Origin: Lachnospiraceae bacterium
Lineage (GTDB): Bacteria > Bacillota > Clostridia > Lachnospirales > Lachnospiraceae
DNA: 64,000 nucleotides
Reading direction: 5' to 3'
Assembly (NCBI GenBank): GCA_910575555.1
Contig: CAJTFX010000022.1
Span: 1-64,000, forward strand
This document shows positions 34,071-42,014 of this stretch, one piece after another. Both the position numbers and the translations under genes were made by a program. Each line of letters starts with the position of its first letter. Position 1 is the first letter of the stretch. The notes under the pieces are model-generated. The model saw only the letters and a list, made by a program, of their open reading frames with translations, was not told the DNA's origin and did no database searches.

Positions 34071-34094
34071 GAACATCGTTCGGTATTATAGAAC
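34071..34094 (+). promoter_or_regulatory. Candidate IclR operator 2
   Basis: GAACATCGTTC at the left and TATAGAAC at the right reproduce operator 1, and the left part is a perfect GAAC-ATC-GTTC palindrome. It lies 160 bp downstream of operator 1 and 20 bp before the pfkB start codon, so looping or a roadblock is possible. Confidence 0.52.
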
Positions 34095-34113
34095 AATCAG
34101 GAAAGGAGGAACT

Positions 34114-35043
34114 ATGATTCTGACGGTAACGTTAAATGCTGCAATTGACAAACGGTATCAGGTGAAAAAACTGCGGCTGGGTGAGGTAAACCGTGTTTTG
34201 GAATGTCAATGCAGCGCAGGGGGAAAGGGGCTGAATGTGGCCAGGGTTGCCGTACTTGCAGGAGAACAGGCAACGGCTTTTGGGTTTGCAGGCGGGCATA
34301 CCGGAGCGTTATTGGAGGAGCTTGCCGGCAGGGACGGAATTACTGCCGGCTTTGTGCATGTTGGCGGCGAAAGCCGGATCTGCCTTAATATTGCGGAGGA
34401 GGAAACTGGCCTGCAGACGGAAATACTGGAAGGCGGTCTGGAGATTTCCGATGAAGAAATCAGTCAGATGGAACGCGGATATCGGGAACTTCTGAGAGAC
34501 GCCGAAGCGGTGGTGATATCCGGAAGCCTGCCCCGGGGCATGGAGGCAGATGTGTATGTGAGAATGATACAGGAAGCAAAACGGGCGTCTGTTCCGGTAT
34601 TGTTAGACACCAGCGGGCCTGCATTGCAGGAATGTGTCAGGGCAGCGCCTGTACTGATTAAGCCCAACCAGGATGAAATCAGACAGTTGACAGGTAAGGA
34701 GGAGCTTTCCAGGGAGGAGCTTTTTCTGGCGGCGGAGCGGCTTGGAAAACAGGGAATTTCTTATGTTGTGATTTCACTTGGTCAGGAAGGGGCGGTTATG
34801 GCTGTAGCTTCGGGCATTTATCAGGCAGCCGTGCCCAAAATAGAAACAATTAATACCGTAGGCTGCGGAGATTCCATGATGGCCGGATTTGCAATCGGCA
34901 TAAAAAATCATTGGGAACCGCCAAAGATTCTCCGCTATGCCAGCGCTCTGGCAGCGGCAAATGCCAGACAGGAGAGAACCGGATATTTTGCCCAAAAAGA
35001 CTTTGAAGAGCTTTATGCAGACATTCTGGTGCAGAAACAGTAA
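34114..35043 (+). CDS. PfkB-family hexose-phosphate kinase (1-phosphofructokinase / tagatose-6-phosphate kinase)
   Basis: The 309-residue protein is a LacC/FruK-type ribokinase-fold kinase: it opens ILTVTLNAAIDKRYQVKKL, has the sugar-binding GGKGLNVARVAVLAG motif, and the ATP/anion-hole motif NTVGCGDSMMAGFAIG with the catalytic Asp. It would phosphorylate fructose-1-P or tagatose-6-P at C6/C1. Together with an AgaS-type isomerase at 47940 and a tagatose-bisphosphate-type aldolase at 52909, tagatose-6-P is the more likely substrate. AAAGGAGGAACT precedes ATG. No fructose PTS gene is nearby to support 1-phosphofructokinase. Confidence 0.88.
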   Translation: MILTVTLNAAIDKRYQVKKLRLGEVNRVLECQCSAGGKGLNVARVAVLAGEQATAFGFAGGHTGALLEELAGRDGITAGFVHVGGESRICLNIAEEETGLQTEILEGGLEISDEEISQMERGYRELLRDAEAVVISGSLPRGMEADVYVRMIQEAKRASVPVLLDTSGPALQECVRAAPVLIKPNQDEIRQLTGKEELSREELFLAAERLGKQGISYVVISLGQEGAVMAVASGIYQAAVPKIETINTVGCGDSMMAGFAIGIKNHWEPPKILRYASALAAANARQERTGYFAQKDFEELYADILVQKQ

Positions 35044-35085
35044 ATACAGACAAGAAATCTTTAAAAATGCAGAACGGAGGAAATT

Positions 35086-35952
35086 ATGGAGAAAGTAAAA
35101 GCGGCGATTATCGGGCCGGGGAATATAGGATCTGATTTGATGTATAAAATTATGCGAAGCAGATATCTGGAAATGTCCTGTATGGTGGGCATTGTGGAAT
35201 CCGAGGGAATCCGGCGGGCAAAAAAGCTGGGATTTGAGACAACCACAGAGGGAGTGGAGGCAATTCTTGAGAAGGATGAAATTCAGATTGTCTTTGACGC
35301 CACAGGAGCAAAAGCCCATGCATTCCACGCCCCGCTGCTGAGAAAGGCAGGAAAAATTGCCATCGACATGACGCCGGCGGCCGTAGGCCCCTATGTGGTG
35401 CCCTGCGTGAACCTGGAACGTCTTTCCGATGAAATGAATTTCAATATGGTAACCTGCGGCGGGCAGGCCACAGTACCGATTGCCTATGCCATCAACCAGG
35501 CGGCGGACAGTCAGTATACAGAAATCATTTCCTGCATTTCTTCCAAAAGCGCAGGGCCGGGAACCCGGGCGAATATTGATGAATTTACAGAAACCACTGC
35601 CAGGGCTCTGGAAACAGTGGGCGGGGCGGATAAAGGGAAAGCCATTATTATTTTAAATCCGGCAGAACCGCCTCTGATGATGACAAATACCATTCATTCA
35701 CTGGTGAAAAACCCGGACAGAGAGAAAATTACCGCCTCAGTCAGCCAGATGGTAGAAAAGGTGCAAAGCTATGTGCCGGGATACAAATTGCGGACGCCGC
35801 CCATTATAAAAGGCAGTCAGGTGACGGTAATTGTGGAAGTGGAGGGAGCCGGAGATTTTCTGCCGAAATATTCCGGCAATCTGGATATTATCAACGCTGC
35901 GGCAATTGAAGTTGCTGAAAAAATTGCAAGGGAACGGCTGCTGAAGGGCTGA
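35086..35952 (+). CDS. mhpF: Acetaldehyde dehydrogenase, acylating
   Basis: The 288-residue protein has the N-terminal NAD-binding motif ([18 protein letters not shown]), the catalytic cysteine in [17 protein letters not shown] and the conserved [20 protein letters not shown] block of MhpF/DmpF. It converts acetaldehyde, CoA and NAD+ to acetyl-CoA. These enzymes form a tunnel complex with the aldolase encoded next (MhpE/DmpG), so the volatile aldehyde is not released. AACGGAGGAAATT precedes ATG. It belongs to a four-gene group with IclR, pfkB and the aldolase, and no aromatic-degradation genes are present. Confidence 0.94.
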   Translation: MEKVKAAIIGPGNIGSDLMYKIMRSRYLEMSCMVGIVESEGIRRAKKLGFETTTEGVEAILEKDEIQIVFDATGAKAHAFHAPLLRKAGKIAIDMTPAAVGPYVVPCVNLERLSDEMNFNMVTCGGQATVPIAYAINQAADSQYTEIISCISSKSAGPGTRANIDEFTETTARALETVGGADKGKAIIILNPAEPPLMMTNTIHSLVKNPDREKITASVSQMVEKVQSYVPGYKLRTPPIIKGSQVTVIVEVEGAGDFLPKYSGNLDIINAAAIEVAEKIARERLLKG

Positions 35953-36011
35953 TATATGGAGAATTGATGATAAGAAGATAAAAAAATCACAGATATAAGG
36001 AGGAAAACAGC

Positions 36012-37013
36012 ATGAAAGATAGAATCAGGCTCATAGACACTACCCTTAGGGACGGCAGTCATGCCATGAGCCACAGTTTTACCAGAGAACAGGTGAGAAA
36101 TATAGCTGCAGGATTGGATGAGGCAGGCGTTGCGATCATAGAAATCAGCCATGGAGACGGTATTGCAGGCTCCTCCATCAATTATGGTTTTTCCGAGACA
36201 CCAGATATGGAGCTGATAGAAGAAGCGGCGTCTGTTATCAAACGTGCCAGACTGGGCGCTTTGCTGATTCCGGGCATAGGCACCATTGCAGATATGAAGG
36301 AAGCGTATCACAGAGGCGTCCGGGCAGTGCGGATTGCCACCCATGTGACAGAGGCGGATGTGTCACTGCAGCACATCAAAGCCGCAAAAAGCATGGGCAT
36401 GTTTACGGCGGGATTTCTGATGATGGTGCACATGGCCAAACCGGAGCAGATCTTAGAGCAGGCCAGGCTGTTTGAGGATGCCGGAGCGGATTATGTGAAT
36501 CTGGCGGATTCGGCCGGATATCTGCTGCCGGATGATGTGAGAAGAAGGGTCAGCCTTCTGACAGAAAAGCTGAGTATTCCAGTGGGATTTCATGCCCATA
36601 ATAATCTGGGAATGGCAGCGGCCAATTCTCTGGCGGCTGTGGAGGAAGGGGCTTCCTATATCGACGGCACCTGCCGGGGACTGGGCGCGGGAGCCGGCAA
36701 CTGCCAGATTGAAGTTTTTACCGCGCTGCTTGAGCGGATGGAATGTCAGACAGGAGTAAATCTGGAAAAACTTCTGCAGACGGCGGAGGAGCAAGTGGAA
36801 CCCATAATGCTGCGGCCTCAAACCATTGACACGGATGCTCTGATGCTGGGATATGCCGGCGTGTATTCCAGTTTTCTGCTTCATGCCAGACGTGCGGCGG
36901 AGCAGTTCGGACTGAAAACAGGAGATATTTTGAAAGAACTGGGCAGGCGGGGCATGGTAGGCGGCCAGGAGGACATGATTGTGGATGTGGCCTATCAGCT
37001 TTCTAAGTCCTGA
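36012..37013 (+). CDS. mhpE: 4-hydroxy-2-oxovalerate aldolase
   Basis: The 333-residue protein is a DRE-TIM metallolyase: it starts IRLIDTTLRDGSHAMSHSFT, with the Arg-Asp of the catalytic core, the His in VGFHAHNNLGMAAANSLA that completes the metal site, and the DmpG-type C-terminal communication domain (LLQTAEEQVEPIMLRPQTID). It cleaves 4-hydroxy-2-oxovalerate to pyruvate and acetaldehyde. AAGGAGGAAAACAGC precedes ATG. In an anaerobe lacking meta-cleavage genes the substrate must come from elsewhere; dehydration of a 5-deoxy-pentonate by the IlvD/Edd enzyme at 42015 is one chemically consistent source. Confidence 0.93.
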   Translation: MKDRIRLIDTTLRDGSHAMSHSFTREQVRNIAAGLDEAGVAIIEISHGDGIAGSSINYGFSETPDMELIEEAASVIKRARLGALLIPGIGTIADMKEAYHRGVRAVRIATHVTEADVSLQHIKAAKSMGMFTAGFLMMVHMAKPEQILEQARLFEDAGADYVNLADSAGYLLPDDVRRRVSLLTEKLSIPVGFHAHNNLGMAAANSLAAVEEGASYIDGTCRGLGAGAGNCQIEVFTALLERMECQTGVNLEKLLQTAEEQVEPIMLRPQTIDTDALMLGYAGVYSSFLLHARRAAEQFGLKTGDILKELGRRGMVGGQEDMIVDVAYQLSKS

Positions 37014-37066
37014 GCTGCTTTAGCCCGGGAATGAAAGCGGAGGTTTTTAACTTAGAAGAGGTTCCA

Positions 37067-37117
37067 TTTATGCGGCGGCTTTTAATCCGAAGATTTTCTG
37101 TTTATGCGGCGGCTTTT
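37067..37117. repeat. 17-bp direct repeat at the 3' end of the AraC gene
   Basis: TTTATGCGGCGGCTTTT occurs at 37067-37083 and 37101-37117, 34 bp apart. The second copy encodes the penultimate residues of the AraC regulator and the first overlaps its stop codon, so a short duplication has reshaped the C-terminus. Confidence 0.75.
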
Positions 37118-37936
37118 CCGGTAGGCGCCGGGAGTCATGCCGGTATGTTCTTTGAAAACCCGGTTAAAATGCGGAATGTAATTGTAGCCGCAGGCCACGG
37201 CAATGTCAATGATCAATTCCTCCGTATCTTCCAAAAGAACCATGGCATTTTGGATGCGGACCTGATTGATGTAATGGGAAAGAGGGATGCCGGTTTCCTC
37301 CTTAAAGACCCGGCTTAAATAACTGGGATTTGCAAATACAGAAGCAGCAATATCAGAAAGAGACAGAGATTCAGAGTAATTCTGGCGAATCAGGTATTTG
37401 ACCTGTTCCGTCAGAATACTGCGGGAGAAAAATTCCCGGGAATCCTGTCTCTTTTCTGGTTTTAAAATCGCCAGAGTGCGGGAAAAATATAAGAGCATGG
37501 CATGGAGCGTCTGGCGGTAAATGGTCAGGGAATCCTTTTGCATGGACAGGCACAGTTTTTGATAGGAACGCATGGCGTCCATTTGCTCCGGTAACAGTTT
37601 AAGATGACAAAAGGAAACCTCTTCGGAAAAAAGCTCCCGGATGGCAGTATCCTGAAAATCCCTGCCCAAAAGAGCGTTCACGTCCGCCAGGGAAAAAGAA
37701 AGCAGGGAGATTTGGCAGGAGAGCTCCGGGGAAAGGACAGCCGTATTGGGCGCTTCTCTGGTATATAGCAGAAAACAATGGCCGGCTTCAAATTCGGAAA
37801 TAATTCCCTGATGATGAAAGCTGCCGCATCCGGAGCAGACTAAGGCCAGAAGGGCCTGTTTCGGTTTGGGAGCGAGCGGAAAGGAACTTGTGTATTCCGT
37901 ATATTCAGTAAAAGAACGGTCCGTGGTATAAGACAT
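37082..37936 (-). CDS. AraC-family transcriptional regulator
   Basis: The 284-residue protein has an N-terminal cupin-like effector domain (PLAPKPKQALLALVCSGCG, GHCFLLYTREAPNTAV) and a C-terminal pair of helix-turn-helix motifs (LSLSDIAASVFANPSYLSRV; IIDIAVACGYNYIPHFNRVF) with the closing TGMTPGAYRK. It is divergent from the sugar-binding lipoprotein gene and probably activates it in response to a sugar. The last residues are altered by a short DNA duplication. RBS is AAGGAG (reverse strand, before ATG). Confidence 0.93.
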   Translation of the reverse strand: MSYTTDRSFTEYTEYTSSFPLAPKPKQALLALVCSGCGSFHHQGIISEFEAGHCFLLYTREAPNTAVLSPELSCQISLLSFSLADVNALLGRDFQDTAIRELFSEEVSFCHLKLLPEQMDAMRSYQKLCLSMQKDSLTIYRQTLHAMLLYFSRTLAILKPEKRQDSREFFSRSILTEQVKYLIRQNYSESLSLSDIAASVFANPSYLSRVFKEETGIPLSHYINQVRIQNAMVLLEDTEELIIDIAVACGYNYIPHFNRVFKEHTGMTPGAYRKSRRINRKSSD

Positions 37937-38126
37937 GGCAAACTCCTTGGCTGATTTTGGTAAAATTGTAAAATTTATTTACAATATATCTTAAAAAATA
38001 TAAAAAGTCAACAGTAATAAATAAATATAAAATAAGTTTTAGTAAAAATATAATAAGTATATATCATAACAACATGTTATTATAGTCTCACCAGACAACT
38101 ATTATTTTATACAGGGGGCAATGCAT

Positions 38127-39452
38127 ATGAAGAAAAGATTTACAGCGTTATTATTGACAACAGCCATGACAGCGTCTTTACTTACAGGATGCGGCGGAGC
38201 AAAAGGATGGGAAGACGGAGACGGGAAAATTGACGGAGATCTGACATTCTGGACGCAGGATACAGAACCCTGGAAAGCGTATTTCAATCCGGCAATCAAA
38301 GAATTTCAGGAGAAATATCCGGAGGTGAATATTCAGGTGGAATATTTTCCGGAATTTGACCAGAAGATTACCCAGGCATTTTCAGCAGGAGAAGAGCCGG
38401 ACGTGATTCAGACCTGGTCCAGTATTACCGACTGGGCCAAAGGCGGAAAAATTGCATTAATTCCGGACAGCGTGATGAGCGCGGAGGAGTTGGAAAACAA
38501 CTACTATGAGAGCGCGCTGAAGAACAAGAAATATGAAGATAAGTATTATGGAATTCCTTCAGAAATTAATGTGGAATCGCCCAGTCTTTATGTGAATATG
38601 GACATATTAAAGCAGGAAGGAGTGGAGCTTCCCAAGAGCTGGATTGAAAATAACGGCCCGGCAAGCTTTTCGGAACTGCTTGAGGTGGCAGAACAGCTGA
38701 CCCAGAAGGATTCCGGCGGACAGGTAACCCGTTCCGGACTGGCTTACACGTATGCGCAATGGGAGGCGAATTTCCTTTCCCTGATTCTTCAGCATGGCGG
38801 AGACTACAAGGACGAGGCCAACAATCAGGTGCATTTTCTGACAGAAGAAGGCAGGAAAGCGGCAGAGATGCTGCTGAAATACACCCAGGGAGAAGAGGCT
38901 GTCAGCGATGAGGGAGAGAGCAGGTATGACGCGTTTATCCAGGGAACGGCAGCGATGTGCGTAGGGGCGCCCTGGTATGCAGGCAGCTTTTCCATTGATA
39001 TTCCTGATGTGAACTGGCAGGTGTTCAACATGCCTGCATGGGTGGAAGGCTCAGACCCCATCAGCATCGGCACCGGAGGCTGGGGATATATTGTCTCTGA
39101 GAAATGCGAGAACAAAGAAGCAGCCTGGGCCTTTGTGGAGTTTATGACATCTGCAGAACAAACCGGAAAATGGGCTTATGCCACAGGCGCGCTTCCTGCA
39201 AGAAAAGATGCGTTGGAAGATCTGGAATACGATCCCGAACAGGGCTCTGTGGATAAAGCAATTTCCATTGCAAAAGACGTTCTGCCCTTCGCAGAGGAAG
39301 AAGGGGCTTATATGCAGACGCCGTCCACACTGACCTACACCATCGTCCGTGAAAAATTAAGGCAGCTTTTGGTAGACGGAGACATAGAAGCGGCTTTAAA
39401 GGGAATGGAGGAAGAGGGAAACCAGATGATTGAAGAGAATCTGAACCGATAA
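38127..39452 (+). CDS. ABC sugar transporter, solute-binding lipoprotein
   Basis: The 441-residue protein has a lipoprotein signal ending in LLTGC, then a family 1 extracellular binding fold with FNPAIKEFQEKYPEVNIQVE, FDQKITQAFSAGEEPDVIQT and the DFMTS-like EFMTSAEQ block. It would capture an oligosaccharide for the permeases encoded at 50066 and 50995. ATG 38127 is preferred to ATG 38121 because GGGGG lies nine bases upstream of it. An AACATGTT palindrome lies in the divergent spacer. No ATPase gene is nearby, so a shared MsmX-type ATPase elsewhere is likely. Confidence 0.92.
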   Translation: MKKRFTALLLTTAMTASLLTGCGGAKGWEDGDGKIDGDLTFWTQDTEPWKAYFNPAIKEFQEKYPEVNIQVEYFPEFDQKITQAFSAGEEPDVIQTWSSITDWAKGGKIALIPDSVMSAEELENNYYESALKNKKYEDKYYGIPSEINVESPSLYVNMDILKQEGVELPKSWIENNGPASFSELLEVAEQLTQKDSGGQVTRSGLAYTYAQWEANFLSLILQHGGDYKDEANNQVHFLTEEGRKAAEMLLKYTQGEEAVSDEGESRYDAFIQGTAAMCVGAPWYAGSFSIDIPDVNWQVFNMPAWVEGSDPISIGTGGWGYIVSEKCENKEAAWAFVEFMTSAEQTGKWAYATGALPARKDALEDLEYDPEQGSVDKAISIAKDVLPFAEEEGAYMQTPSTLTYTIVREKLRQLLVDGDIEAALKGMEEEGNQMIEENLNR

Positions 39453-39463
39453 GCTGGTGATTT

Positions 39464-40810
39464 ATGAAAAAACAGATTGATTTGCTGAGGGGGAAGGTAA
39501 ATGAGACGTTTCTGCAGTATCTTCTCCCAAGCGTATCAGCAACCATAATGATTTCTTTTAACTATTTTATTGATACTCTGTGTATCGGGCAGAAGTTAGG
39601 AGAAAAAGGGCTGGCAGCCTTAAATCTGGCCTGGCCGGTGACAACGGCTCTGTATGCCACAGGGCTGTTGTTGGGAACCGGAGGAGGAGCGCTGTTTTCC
39701 GCCTTTCTGGCGGCAGGCGATACAAAAAGGGCCAGAAGCATCTATACCAAAGCCATGGCTCTCTGGCTGATACTGGCGGCGGCGGTTACCCTGTTGGGCC
39801 TGGCTTTTCTGGAGCCTCTGGTGGCGGGACTGGGCGGCGTCGGAGAGCTGCGGCAGGGAGTTTCCGATTATGTGAAATGGGTGCTGGTTCTGGCTGTTTC
39901 CTACATGGGAGAATGCTTTTATACTTCAATGCTCCGTAATGACAATGCGCCGCGGCTGGCCATGGCGGGAACCCTTCTGTCCTGTTCACTGAATATTTTT
40001 CTGGATGTGTTTTTTATCTATGTGCTGGACTGGAAGATGGCGGGAGCGGCTCTTGCCACAAGCCTTGCGGTGACTTCCACAGTGATTCTGGGCCTTCTGG
40101 CCTCCCTCCGGCCAAAGTCTGACATGAAGCTGTGCTTACAGGGCGGGAGGATGCAGGACATTGCCGCAATTGTCAAAGTGGGAATGTCGAATTTTCTGAC
40201 AGAAATCGACAGCGGAGTTGTGACCTTTGTGTACAATACGGTATTGATTCAGATCGGAGCTTCCAATGCCACTGCCCTGATTGCAGTCTATGGAATTGTA
40301 GTGAATATCAATACCATTGTACTGGCAGCCATCAACGGGGTTTCCAATGCCATGCAGCCTTTGGTCAGCGCCAACAGCGGAGCGGGGATGCCCGGCCGGG
40401 TAAAGGCATTTACGAATCTGGCGGTCAAATGGGCATTTGGCATGTCGGCGGCCTTTGTAATCGTTCTGGAATGGCAGGCAGAATGGTTTGTGGGGATCTT
40501 TCTGGTTCCGGAGGCCGGATTTTTGCAGCAGGCGGCCGGGGCCATCCGTATTGTGGCAGTTTCTTATATCATGGCGGCAGTAAATATGATATTGATTTCT
40601 TTTTTCCAGGCCATTCAGGCAGCTGGAAAAGCCGTCTGTTTTTCCTTTATGAGAACCTTGTTTCTTCCGGTGGCTTCTGTCATCGGCGGAGCCTGGCTGG
40701 CAGGGGTGACGGGCGTGTGGGCCGCTTCCCTGGCGGTGGAAGGAATCACAGCAGCTGTACTGCTTGTTACATATGGGAAAATGCTTCGGACAACCATAAA
40801 TGAACTTTGA
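39464..40810 (+). CDS. MATE-family transporter in the sugar cluster
   Basis: The 448-residue protein has about twelve hydrophobic segments and a MATE layout (TFLQYLLPSVSATIMISFNY, then ALNLAWPVTTALYATGLLLG). It starts 11 bases after the binding-protein gene with only a weak ribosome site (GGTGATTT). It resembles the MATE gene at 1906 only at family level. Its presence in a sugar operon suggests export of a by-product or a toxic glycoside aglycone, but this is a guess. Confidence 0.87.
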   Translation: MKKQIDLLRGKVNETFLQYLLPSVSATIMISFNYFIDTLCIGQKLGEKGLAALNLAWPVTTALYATGLLLGTGGGALFSAFLAAGDTKRARSIYTKAMALWLILAAAVTLLGLAFLEPLVAGLGGVGELRQGVSDYVKWVLVLAVSYMGECFYTSMLRNDNAPRLAMAGTLLSCSLNIFLDVFFIYVLDWKMAGAALATSLAVTSTVILGLLASLRPKSDMKLCLQGGRMQDIAAIVKVGMSNFLTEIDSGVVTFVYNTVLIQIGASNATALIAVYGIVVNINTIVLAAINGVSNAMQPLVSANSGAGMPGRVKAFTNLAVKWAFGMSAAFVIVLEWQAEWFVGIFLVPEAGFLQQAAGAIRIVAVSYIMAAVNMILISFFQAIQAAGKAVCFSFMRTLFLPVASVIGGAWLAGVTGVWAASLAVEGITAAVLLVTYGKMLRTTINEL

Positions 40811-40826
40811 GAAAGGAGCAGATGAA

Positions 40827-41279
40827 ATGAAAGAGATGCAGGATGTTTGGGAAGATTTAAAACATCAGGAATTAGACAAATATAAAGAAACCATGGAATA
40901 TTGCAAAACAAGGGTAACTGCCAACGAAGGGATTCCGGCGGTTTTAGGACTGGATGATCTGACGGCGCCCTGGGACGCTGTCTGGCAGGGGCCTGAGGCA
41001 GAAAAGGAACTGCATGGAGCTATGGCGGCAGCGGCAATGATTTTTGCCAGCCTCTATGAAAAACTGGAGCCGGAGGAACTGGGGCATTATCCGGGCATTG
41101 CGCCGGCCATGAGCGCATTGGCAGAATTGTTTTTCCGGCCGGGGACAGACGGGGAAGCGGTGCCGTACCGGGATGTGGTAAAAGATTTTTTAAAACAGCA
41201 GCCCAAAGCCGGGGAAGCAGACCGGCAGTGTGAAACCAAAACAGAGCTTTTAAGTCAGCAGCAGAAGGGAGGAAAATAA
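40827..41279 (+). CDS. Protein of unknown function in the sugar operon
   Basis: The 150-residue soluble protein is not recognised. It appears all-helical, with an N-terminal amphipathic helix (VWEDLKHQELDKYKETMEYC), a Gly/Pro loop (LGLDDLTAPWDAVWQGP) and a helical hairpin (AMAAAAMIFASLYEKLEPEE). The tail is Gln/Lys-rich. ATG 40827 follows GAAAGGAGCAGATGA. It sits tightly between the MATE and deacetylase-like genes, so it is probably co-transcribed and translated. Confidence 0.68.
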   Translation: MKEMQDVWEDLKHQELDKYKETMEYCKTRVTANEGIPAVLGLDDLTAPWDAVWQGPEAEKELHGAMAAAAMIFASLYEKLEPEELGHYPGIAPAMSALAELFFRPGTDGEAVPYRDVVKDFLKQQPKAGEADRQCETKTELLSQQQKGGK

Positions 41280-41280
41280 G

Positions 41281-42003
41281 TTGGAAAAATTTCAGATGAA
41301 AGAATTCCTGCAGTTGGTATCCCGGGATAAACGTACCCTGGAAATGTTTCGTTATCTGATGAACAATTCTTATATTCGGGTGGTGAATTACCACAATACC
41401 AATCCGGTGGACGCTGAGCGGTTTGAGGCGGAAATCAAATACTTCAGCCAGCATTTTGTTCCGGTTACGTTAAAGGATTTGGGACAGTTTTTTGAGACGA
41501 AAGTGTGGCCCTATGACAAGCCTGGTCTGATTCCCGCCATTTTTGAAGGCTTCCGCAATCATTATGACGTAATTCTGCCGATTCTGGATAAGTATCATTT
41601 TACCGGATGGTTCTATCTTCCCAGCTTCTTTATGGATGTTCCGGTCATGGATCAGCTTGCCTTCAGTGAGGCTCATGACTTGAATGTATCAGATAAAAAT
41701 CTGTATCCGGATCAGCGGGTGGCAATGACCTGGGACGAGGTAAGAGAGATTGCCGGGCGGCATGAGATCTGCTGCCACACCGGAAATCATTTTGAGATCA
41801 CCAAAGAGACCTCCCAGGAGGATATGCAGCGGGAAATAGTGGAAGCCAAGCGGTATCTGGAAGAAAAAATCGGCCGGGAAGTGGAGGTGTTCTGCTGGCT
41901 GTACGGAGAAGAATACCATTACAACGAGAAGGCGCATAAATTCTTAAAAGAAGCAGGCTACAAATATGTGGTAAGCAACCTGAAGCTAGAAAGAATCCGG
42001 TAG
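41281..42003 (+). CDS. NodB-fold deacetylase-like protein lacking motif-1 aspartates
   Basis: The 240-residue protein follows the polysaccharide deacetylase pattern: a strand entering motif 1 (KPGLIPAIFEGFRNHYDVIL), the ILDKYHFTGWFYLPS strand, and motif 2 as HTGNH at residues 166-170. Motif 1, normally TFDDG, reads IFEGF at residues 87-91, so both aspartates (catalytic base and metal ligand) are changed, one to Glu and one to Gly. It has no signal peptide, so it acts in the cytoplasm. It starts with TTG behind GGGAGGAAAATAAG. It may deacetylate an imported amino sugar by altered chemistry, or only bind sugar. Confidence 0.75.
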   Translation: MEKFQMKEFLQLVSRDKRTLEMFRYLMNNSYIRVVNYHNTNPVDAERFEAEIKYFSQHFVPVTLKDLGQFFETKVWPYDKPGLIPAIFEGFRNHYDVILPILDKYHFTGWFYLPSFFMDVPVMDQLAFSEAHDLNVSDKNLYPDQRVAMTWDEVREIAGRHEICCHTGNHFEITKETSQEDMQREIVEAKRYLEEKIGREVEVFCWLYGEEYHYNEKAHKFLKEAGYKYVVSNLKLERIR

Positions 42004-42014
42004 GAGGAATAAGT

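Noticed and set aside
34114-35043. Assignment of the PfkB kinase as FruK of a fructose PTS operon
   Set aside because: No fructose PTS genes or FruR-type regulator are adjacent; the AgaS and GatY-like genes favour tagatose-6-phosphate, though this remains open.
40132-40803. 223-codon plus-strand frame inside the second MATE gene
   Set aside because: It lies in another frame of a clear transporter gene and has a Gly/Arg/Cys-rich composition typical of shadow frames.
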